From NCBI GenBank assembly GCA_947627535.1, contig CANQWM010000004.1:85623-149622 (forward strand): 64,000 nucleotides of DNA. The letters run 5' to 3'. The DNA comes from an uncultured Acetatifactor sp. (GTDB lineage Bacteria; Bacillota; Clostridia; Lachnospirales; Lachnospiraceae). Positions within the stretch are counted from its first letter, which is position 1; each line of letters begins with the position of its first letter. The position numbers were made by a program, and so were the translations under genes. Shown here one piece after another: positions 43,299 to 50,778 of the stretch. The notes beneath the pieces were generated by a model that worked only from the letters and a program-made list of their open reading frames with translations, did not search any database and had not been told where the DNA came from.

Positions 43299-43937
43299 TT
43301 ATCCCTCGCTGGCGCAGATTCTTTTAATACACCACGTCTGCATAAAACCAATTATCCCTTCATCATTGCCAGTTTCGCAAAACTCTATTAACATAGCCCT
43401 AAATTCTTCCAGTTTTTCAATCGGAATCTGAAAAATGCCTATATTGTTCTGGATCAATACTTTATTAGCAATAAGCTGTGCCACACGTTTATTTCCGTCA
43501 ATGAACATCTGTGCTCTCGCAACATAACAAAAAAATTTTAAGGCTTTCAACTCAACATCTTCTATTTGTTCAATGCTTTCCAGCGTGTCTATAATAACTC
43601 CCGTGTGAGGCATTTCCGGTTCCCATGAAGTACCACCTATCTGTACTGGTATTGTTCGGATTTCACCTGCATAATGAAATAACAGTTCTCCGACAATTTT
43701 ATTATATTCTCTGAGCAGCATGAGATTATTGTCACAATCCAGATGATCCAGCAAAAATTGCCACGCTCTTTTCATGTTTATGATAAACAAAACTTCTTCT
43801 GTCTTTGTTGTGGTTGTCACATTGGCCAATATAGCCTCTGTTTTAGGAAAAGTCGTTCCCAATCCTTCAAGATTAGCGCTCTTCCATATACTGTCCACTA
43901 ACAGTCTTTTCGCCATTTCTATCGCTGAATCCCGCAT
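43299..43937 (-). CDS. Fic-family protein with Gln in place of the catalytic His
   Basis: A 212-residue Fic/Doc-like protein. The core motif reads QMFIDGNKRVAQ, near residue 160, against the consensus HxFx(D/E)GN(G/K)R: the catalytic His is Gln, while the Asp, Gly, Asn and Arg are kept. Fic proteins transfer AMP or phosphate to targets and need the His as base, so this copy may be inactive, a decoy, or use another mechanism. Related gut Firmicutes sequences with Gln are possible and should be compared. AAGGAG precedes ATG 43937. Its promoter appears to lie in the duplicated unit at 44085-44113. Confidence 0.82.
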   Translation of the reverse strand: MRDSAIEMAKRLLVDSIWKSANLEGLGTTFPKTEAILANVTTTTKTEEVLFIINMKRAWQFLLDHLDCDNNLMLLREYNKIVGELLFHYAGEIRTIPVQIGGTSWEPEMPHTGVIIDTLESIEQIEDVELKALKFFCYVARAQMFIDGNKRVAQLIANKVLIQNNIGIFQIPIEKLEEFRAMLIEFCETGNDEGIIGFMQTWCIKRICASEG

Positions 43938-44023
43938 TGTCTCTCCTTAAACCTGACTACATATACCAATTCCCATTGAAACTTCTGGCATGACGGTGGA
44001 ACACTGCCATGCAAAACCATCTA

Positions 44024-44145
44024 TGGCCCTTTATTAACAGCCAAATCATCACCGAAAGAATATCCATAAATGGTTTCTGCTAATACTTTATGCAAAAAGC
44101 TGTGCAATGTCAAGACAGACTTTCATCCGTCAAGATCCGCCCCAT
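44024..44145 (-). repeat. Promoter-containing direct repeat, copy A (upstream of fic)
   Basis: A 122-bp block that recurs at 44319-44441 with one substitution and one inserted base. It carries TTGACA (44113-44108), 17-bp spacer, TAAAGT (44090-44085) on the minus strand, pointing to the Fic gene. Confidence 0.85.
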
Positions 44146-44160
44146 GGCAAATAAAAAAAC

Positions 44161-44206
44161 ATCAAAAAAGCAACCGCACCAGCCAAAGTTAGGTTGCTTT
44201 TTTGAT
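44161..44206. terminator. Strong bidirectional terminator
   Basis: 15-bp arms ATCAAAAAAGCAACC / GGTTGCTTTTTTGAT with a 16-nt loop and T-rich sequence on both sides. It lies between the two direct repeats and would end transcripts started at either upstream promoter (44261-44289 or 44381-44409). Confidence 0.9.
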
Positions 44207-44254
44207 AAGCATATAACTGAGACGAACCGTTGCTTTACGGTAACACCTTTTCTG
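44161..44254 (-). ncRNA. Candidate small RNA between duplicated promoter units
   Basis: A promoter with TTGACG (44289-44284), 17-bp spacer, TAAGAT (44266-44261) would start a transcript near 44254 that ends at the terminator hairpin, about 95 nt long. It contains a small ACCGT/ACGGT stem and no credible reading frame that ends before the terminator. Promoter and terminator are directly visible; the RNA itself is inference. Confidence 0.45.
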
Positions 44255-44260
44255 TAAATT

Positions 44261-44289
44261 ATCTTAGCACTTACCAGCATTTCCGTCAA
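44261..44289 (-). promoter_or_regulatory. Promoter of the candidate small RNA
   Basis: TTGACG (44289-44284), 17-bp spacer, TAAGAT (44266-44261) on the minus strand. It lies outside the duplicated block, about 55 bp before the terminator hairpin. Confidence 0.55.
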
Positions 44290-44318
44290 CAATTTTTTCA
44301 CACGAATTAACGCCCCTG

Positions 44319-44441
44319 TGGCCCTTTATTAACAGCCAAATCATCACCCGAAAGAATATCCATAAATGGTTTCTGCTAATACTTTATGCAAAAAGCTGTG
44401 CAATGTCAAGACAGACTTTCATCCGTCAAGACCCGCCCCAT
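44319..44441 (-). repeat. Promoter-containing direct repeat, copy B
   Basis: The second 123-bp copy, 295 bp away from copy A, with TTGACA (44409-44404) and TAAAGT (44386-44381) intact. Transcripts from it would meet the terminator at 44161-44206 before reaching the Fic gene. Confidence 0.85.
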
Positions 44442-44447
44442 AGCGAA

Positions 44448-44489
44448 GAAGACAGCATGGAAAACATTTCTGTCTTCCATGCTGTCTTC
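44448..44489. terminator. Long inverted repeat after the flagellin gene
   Basis: 15-bp arms GAAGACAGCATGGAA / TTCCATGCTGTCTTC with a 12-nt loop, 83 bp beyond the flagellin stop codon. No real U-tract follows, so it may protect the 3' end of the mRNA or act as an imperfect terminator. Confidence 0.5.
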
Positions 44490-44571
44490 CGCTCTGGCCG
44501 GTTTCGTCCGGCCGTATTGCATGACTGTTTTCAAATGACTGCCTTACCCTTTGCTTTTACAATGAACCCGA

Positions 44572-46062
44572 TCAGCCAAGTAAGGACAGAACACCCTGGT
44601 TTGCCTGATTTGCCTGAGCCAACATTGCCTGGCCTGCCTGGGACAGGATATTGTTGTTGGAGTACTTCACCATCTCAGTAGCCATATCGGTATCACGGAT
44701 CTGGCTCTCTGCGGAGGTAGTGTTCTCAACGACGTTATCCAGGTTGTTGATGGTGTGCTCCAGTCTGTTCTGAACTGCACCGAGTGCGGAACGCTGAGTG
44801 GAAACCTTCTGGATGGCTTCCTTGATGGTGTCGATCGCGCTTAATGCGTTGGTGTCATCCACACCGTCCACCTTCAGGCCATTTACGCCAAGTCCCTTTG
44901 CGCTCATGGTGTCGATGTTCATGGTGATCTGGTTGTTGCTGGTAGCGTCTGCGCCTACATGGAGGGATACCGTGAGGGCGGCAGTCAGATCCTGAAGGGC
45001 TGCAACATCAGCTGCATCAGCACTGACTTTGTTGCCTACTGCATCGTATAACTGCGGTGCACCGGTTTTTGTTGCAACAGTCACAGTGCCATCGTCACCT
45101 GTCGAAGCAACAAAGTAATTACTCAGAGCATTTGCGGAAATTGCGTTGCCATCCCTGTCATAATACTTAGCCTGCTCTTTGTCAGACTCCACCGCCGTGA
45201 TGTCGGTTGCAATTACGGTCGCAGAGGCACTCTGTCCCACATGATCTTCATCTGCAGTCATGTCAGTAGGGCCGCCGGTTGCAGTAAGACTAGCTAAAGG
45301 ATTACCTTCTTTATCCCTAATTTCAAATGTTCCGGCTGTTTTGTCCTTAACAACTACGTCAAATTTCTCTGCTGCTGAACCAAGCAATTCCATTTCATAA
45401 ACTGCTTCATATTCATCAGTTTTACCAGCTTTCAGCGCTATACTCTTTGTAATCTTGACACCTTGATCACGGAACGCCATCAAAAGCTCGTTCATATCAT
45501 CCTGCAGACCGGCTTCGGTAGGTGCAGCGATGGTAAGATCGGAAATCGTCAGTTTAGTGCTGTCGTCTGTACTGAACTTTGCCGTTCCATTCTGCCCCGC
45601 TGCAAAATTCTTGTAGCTGTAGGTATACCCCTTCTCCAGATCCTTATCGCCCTTCAGCAGATAAGTCTCGTTGAACTTGGTGGTCTCAGCCACACGGTCA
45701 ATCTCGGTGGTCAGCTGGTCGATCTCGTTCTGGATGTAGCTGCGGTCGTTCTCGGAGTTGGTGCCGTTTGCTGCCTTCACTGCCAGCTCGTTCATTCTCT
45801 GCAGCATATCCTGAACTTCGTTCAGTGCGCCCTCTGCAGTCTGTACTGCGCTGATGCCGTCCTGCGCGTTGGCGGATGCCTGAGTCAGACCTCTGATCTG
45901 CTTCCGCATCTTCTCACTGATGGACAGGCCTGCCGCGTCGTCAGCCGCACGGTTGATCTTGTAGCCGGAAGAAAGCTTCTCGGTGGACTTTGCCTGTGAA
46001 GAACTGGTCAGACCCAGCATTCTGTTGGAGTTCATTGCTGTTAAGTTGTGTTGTACTACCAT
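44572..46062 (-). CDS. fliC: Flagellin
   Basis: A 496-residue flagellin. The conserved N-terminal D0/D1 (VVQHNLTAMNSNRMLG, then STEKLSSGYKINRAADDAAG) and C-terminal D1/D0 (AIQKVSTQRSALGAVQNRLE, then NILSQAGQAMLAQANQ) flank a variable central region of about 230 residues. LQRMNELAVKAANGTN corresponds to the region recognised by TLR5 in other flagellins. It is secreted by the flagellar export system and polymerises into the filament. GGGAGG lies just before the ATG. It follows csrA after 157 bp that contain hairpins but no clear terminator or strong promoter, so transcription from upstream of csrA is likely. Confidence 0.97.
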   Translation of the reverse strand: MVVQHNLTAMNSNRMLGLTSSSQAKSTEKLSSGYKINRAADDAAGLSISEKMRKQIRGLTQASANAQDGISAVQTAEGALNEVQDMLQRMNELAVKAANGTNSENDRSYIQNEIDQLTTEIDRVAETTKFNETYLLKGDKDLEKGYTYSYKNFAAGQNGTAKFSTDDSTKLTISDLTIAAPTEAGLQDDMNELLMAFRDQGVKITKSIALKAGKTDEYEAVYEMELLGSAAEKFDVVVKDKTAGTFEIRDKEGNPLASLTATGGPTDMTADEDHVGQSASATVIATDITAVESDKEQAKYYDRDGNAISANALSNYFVASTGDDGTVTVATKTGAPQLYDAVGNKVSADAADVAALQDLTAALTVSLHVGADATSNNQITMNIDTMSAKGLGVNGLKVDGVDDTNALSAIDTIKEAIQKVSTQRSALGAVQNRLEHTINNLDNVVENTTSAESQIRDTDMATEMVKYSNNNILSQAGQAMLAQANQANQGVLSLLG

Positions 46063-46083
46063 AGTGTACCTCCCTTTACGTTC

Positions 46084-46121
46084 CGCTCCGAATCCGTTCG
46101 GAGCGTTTGGGCCTTTGGCCC
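46084..46121 (-). promoter_or_regulatory. Flagellin 5' leader hairpins with CsrA-type loop
   Basis: The hairpin CGCTCCGA / TCGGAGCG (46105-46084 on the minus strand) presents ACGGAT in its loop, matching the CsrA core ANGGA. A second hairpin GGGCC-AAA-GGCCC (46121-46109) lies just upstream, and the ribosome-binding region contains GGGAGG. In Bacillus subtilis CsrA represses flagellin translation by binding two such sites. The neighbouring gene is csrA. The sequence match is direct; the regulation is inference. Confidence 0.6.
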
Positions 46122-46219
46122 GTGCTTTGTTTTTGGTTGCTATTCAGTTTTTATGAATAAAGGACCGCCCCCAGGATAGCAGCCCCATATTCCGTTTTTG
46201 ACAGGGCTCTTCCGCCCTC

Positions 46220-46495
46220 TTACCTTGCGGCCTTCGCCGCCCCCGCTTTCTTCTTATCCTCCCGGATAATGCGGATGATCTCCTGCTGCGCCGCGTCGGA
46301 CACCGGCGTCTTTTTCTTATAGGGAGAGGGTGGAACGGCTCCCGCTTTCTCCGCCACCGCGCTGCGGACGATGTTGACCTCTCTCGGCGCGTCTATCATC
46401 AGGTGGATGTTGTTTCCCGTTCCGCCTACGAAGACGATCTTTACGTTTTCTCCCACCATGAGATACTCGCCCGGTCTTACGGATAGATTCAGCAT
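46220..46495 (-). CDS. csrA: Carbon storage/flagellin translation regulator CsrA
   Basis: A 91-residue RNA-binding protein. Residues 1-55 show the CsrA fold: LNLSVRPGEYLMVGENVKI, then IHLMIDAPREVNIVRSAV, with the RNA-contacting Arg in the APREVNI strand. The family usually has 60-75 residues; this one has an extra Lys/Ala-rich tail of about 25 residues. It dimerises and binds GGA loops in leaders. It starts 45 bp left of the left inverted repeat of the recombinase cassette, with GGGAGG ahead of the ATG and no other obvious promoter, and it precedes flagellin. Confidence 0.95.
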   Translation of the reverse strand: MLNLSVRPGEYLMVGENVKIVFVGGTGNNIHLMIDAPREVNIVRSAVAEKAGAVPPSPYKKKTPVSDAAQQEIIRIIREDKKKAGAAKAAR

Positions 46496-46540
46496 TTTTT
46501 ACCTCCCTGTTTTCTCCGGCTTCTGCCTTGAATCCTGCCG

Positions 46541-46573
46541 CACAACATTTTTCTGAGAAATGTTGTGTTATTT
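46541..46573 (+). repeat. Left inverted repeat / probable recombination site
   Basis: The site 46541-46567 has 10-bp arms CACAACATTT and AAATGTTGTG around the 7-bp core TTCTGAG, and TTATTT continues inward. The 33 bp are repeated as a perfect inverted copy at 47423-47455, where the core reads CTCAGAA. The arm-core-arm form fits tyrosine recombinase targets. Confidence 0.8.
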
Positions 46574-46673
46574 TTTCGGAGAAAAGGGGAAACCGCCGCT
46601 TTTTTTCGTAAAATGAGATTTCAGGGGGACAAAGCCCTCCATACAAAGGCCGACAGGCAGAAGGAGACAAAAC

Positions 46674-47252
46674 ATGAGCGTAACACAACCGATCCGAACA
46701 AAAGAAGACTTAAAGAAGTTAGAAAATTTTTATCCGGACATTACTCCGGTGAGCCAGCGGAATCATCTGCTGATCCTGATGGGGCTGAACACCGCGCTGC
46801 GGATCACGGATATCCTGAACATGAAATGGAACGCCGTATATGACTTTTCCAACCAGAAGCTGAAGACACATGTGGAACTGACGGAACAAAAGACGGGAAA
46901 GCACACCCGGATCGTTCTGAACGCGATCCTGCAGGACGCGCTGATAAACTGGATGGCGGTGAAACAGCCTGCTCCCGAAGATCCCATCTTTGAAAGCGCG
47001 CGGAGCAAAAATCCTCTGGACCGGCATCAAGCCTACCGCATTATACGCAGAGCCGCCTCCGGCTGCGGACTCTGCGACCACATCGGCTGCCATTCCCTGC
47101 GAAAAACATTCGGCTATCACGCCTGGAAACAGGGCGTTCCGCCTGCGGTGCTGATGGATATTTACAACCATTCTTCCTATCAGGTCACCACCCGCTATCT
47201 TTGCATCGACCAGGATGACAGGGACAACGTATTCCGACAGATTCTGCTGTAA
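46674..47252 (+). CDS. Small tyrosine recombinase (invertase-like, FimB-sized)
   Basis: A 192-residue recombinase made only of the catalytic domain, without the N-terminal core-binding domain of most integrases. All catalytic residues are visible: Arg in NTALRITDIL, Lys in QKTGKHTR, His and Arg in CHSLRKTFG, His in IYNHSSY, and Tyr in TTRYLCI. Its size equals that of FimB and FimE, which invert the fim promoter in E. coli. It sits entirely within the inverted repeats at 46541-46573 and 47423-47455, so it would flip together with its own gene. AGGAG precedes ATG 46674. Confidence 0.88.
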   Translation: MSVTQPIRTKEDLKKLENFYPDITPVSQRNHLLILMGLNTALRITDILNMKWNAVYDFSNQKLKTHVELTEQKTGKHTRIVLNAILQDALINWMAVKQPAPEDPIFESARSKNPLDRHQAYRIIRRAASGCGLCDHIGCHSLRKTFGYHAWKQGVPPAVLMDIYNHSSYQVTTRYLCIDQDDRDNVFRQILL

Positions 47253-47372
47253 GATCCCCGCGGTGTCTCTTGCTAATTCCGCAGGAAGCGCCGGAAAACG
47301 ACCTGATAAAAACCGTAGAAAGGAATTATAACTGTCCATGCCAAACTGCTAAAAAAATCTGCTTCAGGGGGT

Positions 47373-47398
47373 TAAGAAAAAGAAAATGCGTCCGATAT
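47373..47398 (+). promoter_or_regulatory. Sigma-D (SigD/FliA-type) promoter motif in invertible segment
   Basis: TAAG (47373-47376), 15-bp spacer, CCGATAT (47392-47398), compared with the TAAA-N15-CCGATAT consensus used by the flagellar sigma factor of Bacillota. It points right, away from csrA-flagellin, and is only 25 bp from the right inverted repeat. No gene lies downstream in that direction before a terminator-like hairpin. Confidence 0.75.
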
Positions 47399-47422
47399 AA
47401 TAAATGTAAGCAAGGGAAACAC

Positions 47423-47455
47423 AAATAACACAACATTTCTCAGAAAAATGTTGTG
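47423..47455 (-). repeat. Right inverted repeat / probable recombination site
   Basis: Perfect inverse copy of the left repeat: arms CACAACATTT and AAATGTTGTG, core CTCAGAA, inward extension AAATAA. On the plus strand it is followed by TTATTTTTATTT, so it can also work as a terminator for rightward transcripts. Confidence 0.8.
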
Positions 47456-47533
47456 TTATTTTTATTTCCCCATTTTGGGGTAAATTATTCATCTTTTTGT
47501 TTTTTTCACAGGCTGCGAACCAAATGCCCCGGG

Positions 47534-48412
47534 TCAAATGTCCCGCGTTCTGCCCCGGAAACCTGATTTCCTTCCGATTTCCGCGTTCCCGTCAATGACG
47601 CCGTTCTCCAGCAGCCATTTCGCCACCCCGTCCTGTTCATTGGAAGCGATCACCCCTGTCGCGGCCGCCTTCAATTCTTCCACCGCGTTTTCTACGGCAT
47701 AACACTCGTCGGAGATCCGAAACATGGGAATGTCGTTTACGGCGTCGCCGAAGGTGATGACACGGCCGCAGCCCAGAAGTGCTTTAAGCCGCCGGATGGC
47801 ATTGGCCTTTGTAGCCTCTGCGGGCATGATCTCGCAGAAATATTCCGGCTGGTAAAGTTCCTTCTGCAGGAAGCTGATATAGCGGTCGTCATTCTTTACT
47901 GCTTCCTGCAGCGGCAGGAGCTCGTCCTGCCTGCCGACCCCAAGAAAATAAAAGATTTCCCCGTCATACAGTCCCCTGCCGTCCATAAGAGGGCGAAGCC
48001 TCCTGTCCCCCTTCCTGCGGCTCAGATAGTTTTCCCTGCCCGGGTTTTGCCGGGTAACATCCCAGGAGAGCCGTTCTCTGCCATCAATGATAGAATACAC
48101 CAACGGAGAAATATCCAGCTTTTCCATAAGCTCCTGAATCCTTTCCACTTCCTTGGGCGTAAAACAGTTTTTCTCCAGAATCTCCCCTGTGTCCGGTCTT
48201 ATGAGAAAAACCCCGTTATAGGTAATGACAGGCGTCTGAAGGTCGAGTCCTTCCATGACTTTGGAAGCGGAGGACAGGCTTCTGGCGGTAGCGTAGGTAA
48301 AAAGCAGGCCGGAGCTTACAAGAGACTGAACGGTCCGGCGGCCAAACCCGCTCAGCCTGCCTTCTCTGTTCAGAAAGGTGCCGTCCAAATCCGTGACGTA
48401 CAGCGTCTTCAT
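47534..48412 (-). CDS. Cof-type HAD-superfamily phosphatase
   Basis: A 292-residue Cof-like phosphatase. Motif I is VTDLDGTFLN (residues 6-15), motif II is YATARS with its Thr, and the C-terminal motif is ITFGDAVNDIPMFRISD, followed by the usual NAVEELK. These cytoplasmic enzymes cleave small phosphorylated metabolites and are often present in many copies. GGAGG lies 9 nt ahead of ATG 48412. It is tail-on to the right inverted repeat of the cassette and separated from the GH3 gene by a strong terminator, so it is probably a single-gene unit. Confidence 0.88.
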   Translation of the reverse strand: MKTLYVTDLDGTFLNREGRLSGFGRRTVQSLVSSGLLFTYATARSLSSASKVMEGLDLQTPVITYNGVFLIRPDTGEILEKNCFTPKEVERIQELMEKLDISPLVYSIIDGRERLSWDVTRQNPGRENYLSRRKGDRRLRPLMDGRGLYDGEIFYFLGVGRQDELLPLQEAVKNDDRYISFLQKELYQPEYFCEIMPAEATKANAIRRLKALLGCGRVITFGDAVNDIPMFRISDECYAVENAVEELKAAATGVIASNEQDGVAKWLLENGVIDGNAEIGRKSGFRGRTRDI

Positions 48413-48476
48413 CTGTGTATTCCTCCATGACAGACTTTTCCTAAACTCTGGTTTTCTTTGTGATGGTTTCCGTTAA

Positions 48477-48514
48477 AACGGCGGGCGGAAAGCCTGCGCT
48501 CCCCGCCCGCCGTT
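48477..48514 (-). terminator. Terminator of the esterase-GH115-GH3 operon
   Basis: 12-bp arms AACGGCGGGCGG / CCGCCCGCCGTT with a 14-nt loop, followed on the minus strand by TTTTAACGG. It lies 10 bp beyond the GH3 stop codon. Confidence 0.85.
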
Positions 48515-48523
48515 TCCCGGTTC

Positions 48524-50653
48524 TTACAGCTTTACCGTAAATTCCGTACATTCTTTCCCGGTCAGCGCTTTCGTCCTCTCGTCGGGCTGTCCGAAGCCCA
48601 CGCTGACGGCAAAGGAGGAAGTGTCTATCAGCTTCTCGCCGCGGTCGCTGATGACGGTAAACGCATCTTTGTCCACCGGGACGGCAACCGTTTTGCTCTC
48701 CCCCGGCGCAAGAGAAACTCTCGCAAAACCGCAGAGCTTTCCGTTCGGCACCGCATTGGCGGAGTCCGCTTTGATATAGACTTGCAAAACCTCTTCCTGA
48801 GGGATAGCGCCGTTGTTGACCAGCTGCGCTTCCACGGTGAACGCCTCCGGCTTCACCGTTATCTGTCCGCCCCCCGCCACATTCTGTCCGCAGCAGGAAA
48901 CGCCCTTCAGCCGGACGTCGCCGTAAGTCAGCCCGTATCCGAAGGGATAAAGAGGCGTCTCGGTCAGGTATCTGTAGGTCCTTCCCTTCATGGAATAATC
49001 CTCAAATGCGGGGAGCGCCTCCGTGTCGTTGTAAAAGGTGACGGGCAGCTTTCCGGAAGGAGAGATCTTGCCGAACAGGATATCCGCGATCACCTTTCCC
49101 CCTCTTGCACCCGGATACCATGCCTGAACCACCGCGGCACAGTGCTCCTGGGCATACCGAAGATCCATGGCGCTTCCGGTCATGTTGACAAGAATCACGG
49201 GCTTTCCGGTCTCCGTTACCGCTTCCAGCAGCTGTCTCTGGGACTCGGGCAGGAGCAGGTCATTCTTATCGCCGGAAGCATAGCTGTTGCCGGTATCGCC
49301 CTCTTCGCCCTCCAGCGTCTCATCCAGGCCGACACAAAGGATCACAACGTCGCTGTGTCTCGCCACGATCTTTGCCTCGCTTAAACGGTCCGGACCGGCG
49401 GACAGTCCCTCCACTCTGTCTTTAAACAGGTGGCTTCCCTCGGAGTAATACACTCTCACATCCTCGCCCATGGCGTCCTGGATTCCCTCCAGAACGGTAA
49501 TATAGCGGGATGCGGTGCCGTGATAATTTCCCATCAGAGCCGCGCGGCTGTTGGCGTTTGGCCCTACCACGCCTATGGCCTTCAGCTTTTCCTTCTTTAA
49601 CGGAAGGATCCCGTCGTTTTTCAGCAGCACAACGGATTCCGCCGCCGCGCGCTCCGCAAGAGCCAGATGCTCCCTGCATTCTACCTTGTCAAGTCCGATC
49701 TCATCATACTCGGTGCCATCGAAGAGTCCCAGCAGGAATCTGGTGGTAAACAGTCTCTCCGCCGCCTTCGTGATATCCTCCTCCGTGATCAGCCCCTGTT
49801 CGTACGCCTTTAACAGATGGAGATAGGTGTTGCCGCAGTTTACGTCGCAGCCCGCCTTTAACGCCATGGCCGCCGATTCCTCCGCCGTGTCCGTCACCAT
49901 GTGCTGGGTGTGGAAATCCCGGATCGCCCAGCAGTCGGAAACAAAATGGCCCTGGAACTTCCACTCGCCCCTTAAGATCTTCTCCATCAGCGTGGTGCTG
50001 CCGCAGCAGGGCTCGCCGTTGGTCCTGTTGTATGCGCCCATGACGGCCTCCACGTCCGCTTCCTTCACCAGCTTTTCAAAGGCGGGCAGGTAGGTTTCCC
50101 GCATGTCCTTCTCCGACGCCTTTGCGTCGAACTTATGGCGCAGGGCTTCCGGCCCGGAATGCACCGCGAAATGCTTTGCGCAGGCCGCGGATTTCAAATA
50201 CTCCCCGTCTCCCTGCAGGCCCTCCACAAACGCCTTGCCCAGCTCTCCGGTCAGGTAAGGATCCTCGCCGTAGGTCTCATGCCCTCTGCCCCATCTGGGA
50301 TCCCGGAAGATGTTCACATTGGGGGACCAGAAGGTCAAACCCTTGTAAATATCTCTGTCGCCCTGTCTGCTGTACTCATTATACTTTGCTCTGCCCTCTG
50401 TGGAGATTACGTCTCCGGCTTCCTTCATCAGCTCGGTATCGAAGGCTGCCGCCATGCCGATGGCCTGAGGAAACACCGTAGCCACGCCGGCTCTTGCCAC
50501 GCCGTGGAGTGCCTCGTTCCACCAGTTATAGGCGGGTACGCCCAGTCTTGGGATGGCGGGGGCGTCGTATTTCAGCTGCTCGGCCTTTTCCTCCAGAGTC
50601 ATCTTTGCCACCAGCTCCTTCGCCTTTCGCGCCGCTTCTGCTCTGTCTCTCAT
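48524..50653 (-). CDS. GH3 glycosidase, probably beta-xylosidase
   Basis: A 709-residue GH3 enzyme without signal peptide. The N-terminal barrel begins YNWWNEALHGVARAG, typical of beta-xylosidase/alpha-arabinofuranosidase members, and the catalytic Asp lies in HFVSDCWAIRD near residue 245. The second alpha/beta sandwich domain (residues 340-560) and a fibronectin-III-like C-terminus (GGGQITVKPEAFTV region) complete the usual architecture. It would release xylose from imported xylo-oligosaccharides in the cytoplasm. AGAGGAGG precedes the ATG. It is the last gene after the GH115 and esterase genes, with a 292-bp gap. Confidence 0.93.
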   Translation of the reverse strand: MRDRAEAARKAKELVAKMTLEEKAEQLKYDAPAIPRLGVPAYNWWNEALHGVARAGVATVFPQAIGMAAAFDTELMKEAGDVISTEGRAKYNEYSRQGDRDIYKGLTFWSPNVNIFRDPRWGRGHETYGEDPYLTGELGKAFVEGLQGDGEYLKSAACAKHFAVHSGPEALRHKFDAKASEKDMRETYLPAFEKLVKEADVEAVMGAYNRTNGEPCCGSTTLMEKILRGEWKFQGHFVSDCWAIRDFHTQHMVTDTAEESAAMALKAGCDVNCGNTYLHLLKAYEQGLITEEDITKAAERLFTTRFLLGLFDGTEYDEIGLDKVECREHLALAERAAAESVVLLKNDGILPLKKEKLKAIGVVGPNANSRAALMGNYHGTASRYITVLEGIQDAMGEDVRVYYSEGSHLFKDRVEGLSAGPDRLSEAKIVARHSDVVILCVGLDETLEGEEGDTGNSYASGDKNDLLLPESQRQLLEAVTETGKPVILVNMTGSAMDLRYAQEHCAAVVQAWYPGARGGKVIADILFGKISPSGKLPVTFYNDTEALPAFEDYSMKGRTYRYLTETPLYPFGYGLTYGDVRLKGVSCCGQNVAGGGQITVKPEAFTVEAQLVNNGAIPQEEVLQVYIKADSANAVPNGKLCGFARVSLAPGESKTVAVPVDKDAFTVISDRGEKLIDTSSFAVSVGFGQPDERTKALTGKECTEFTVKL

Positions 50654-50778
50654 GTCTGAACCTCCTCTTTTCTTTCTCTCTGCTTTTCTTTCTGTTCTGC
50701 TTTTCTTTCTGTTCTGCTTTTTGTCTCTTCTGTTTTCTGTCTTTTCCGGTTTTTTTGTCTTTTCCGAATTTTTGCCGG

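Larger units (their letters stand above)
46541..47455. mobile_element. Putative invertible segment carrying recombinase and flagellar promoter
   Basis: The 915-bp segment is bounded by perfect 33-bp inverted repeats and contains the recombinase gene and, at 47373-47398, a sigma-D promoter motif. Inversion would move the promoter to about 46598-46623 pointing left, with the transcript starting near 46591, about 96 nt before the csrA ATG. Outside the left repeat no U-tract follows, so transcripts could pass into csrA and flagellin. Outside the right repeat TTATTTTTATTT follows, so rightward transcripts should stop. In the present orientation the promoter faces right, which would leave csrA-flagellin off. 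Inversion itself is inferred. Confidence 0.7.

Noticed and set aside
44110..44301. A 63-codon minus-strand frame beginning MKKLLTEMLVSAK
   Set aside because: It reads through a strong terminator hairpin and into the repeat copy, and no ribosome-binding site precedes it. The interval is better explained as promoter, short RNA and terminator.
26858..44571. A single integrated element spanning the accessory zone
   Set aside because: No integrase, flanking direct repeats or tRNA target were found at the borders, and valS with its T-box lies inside; the zone looks like several independent insertions.
46541..46576. Plain intrinsic terminators as the only explanation of the repeats around the recombinase gene
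   Set aside because: The hairpins do have U-tracts on the plus strand, but perfect 33-bp inverted identity including a reversed 7-bp core and inward extension is more than two terminators would need. The terminator role may coexist.
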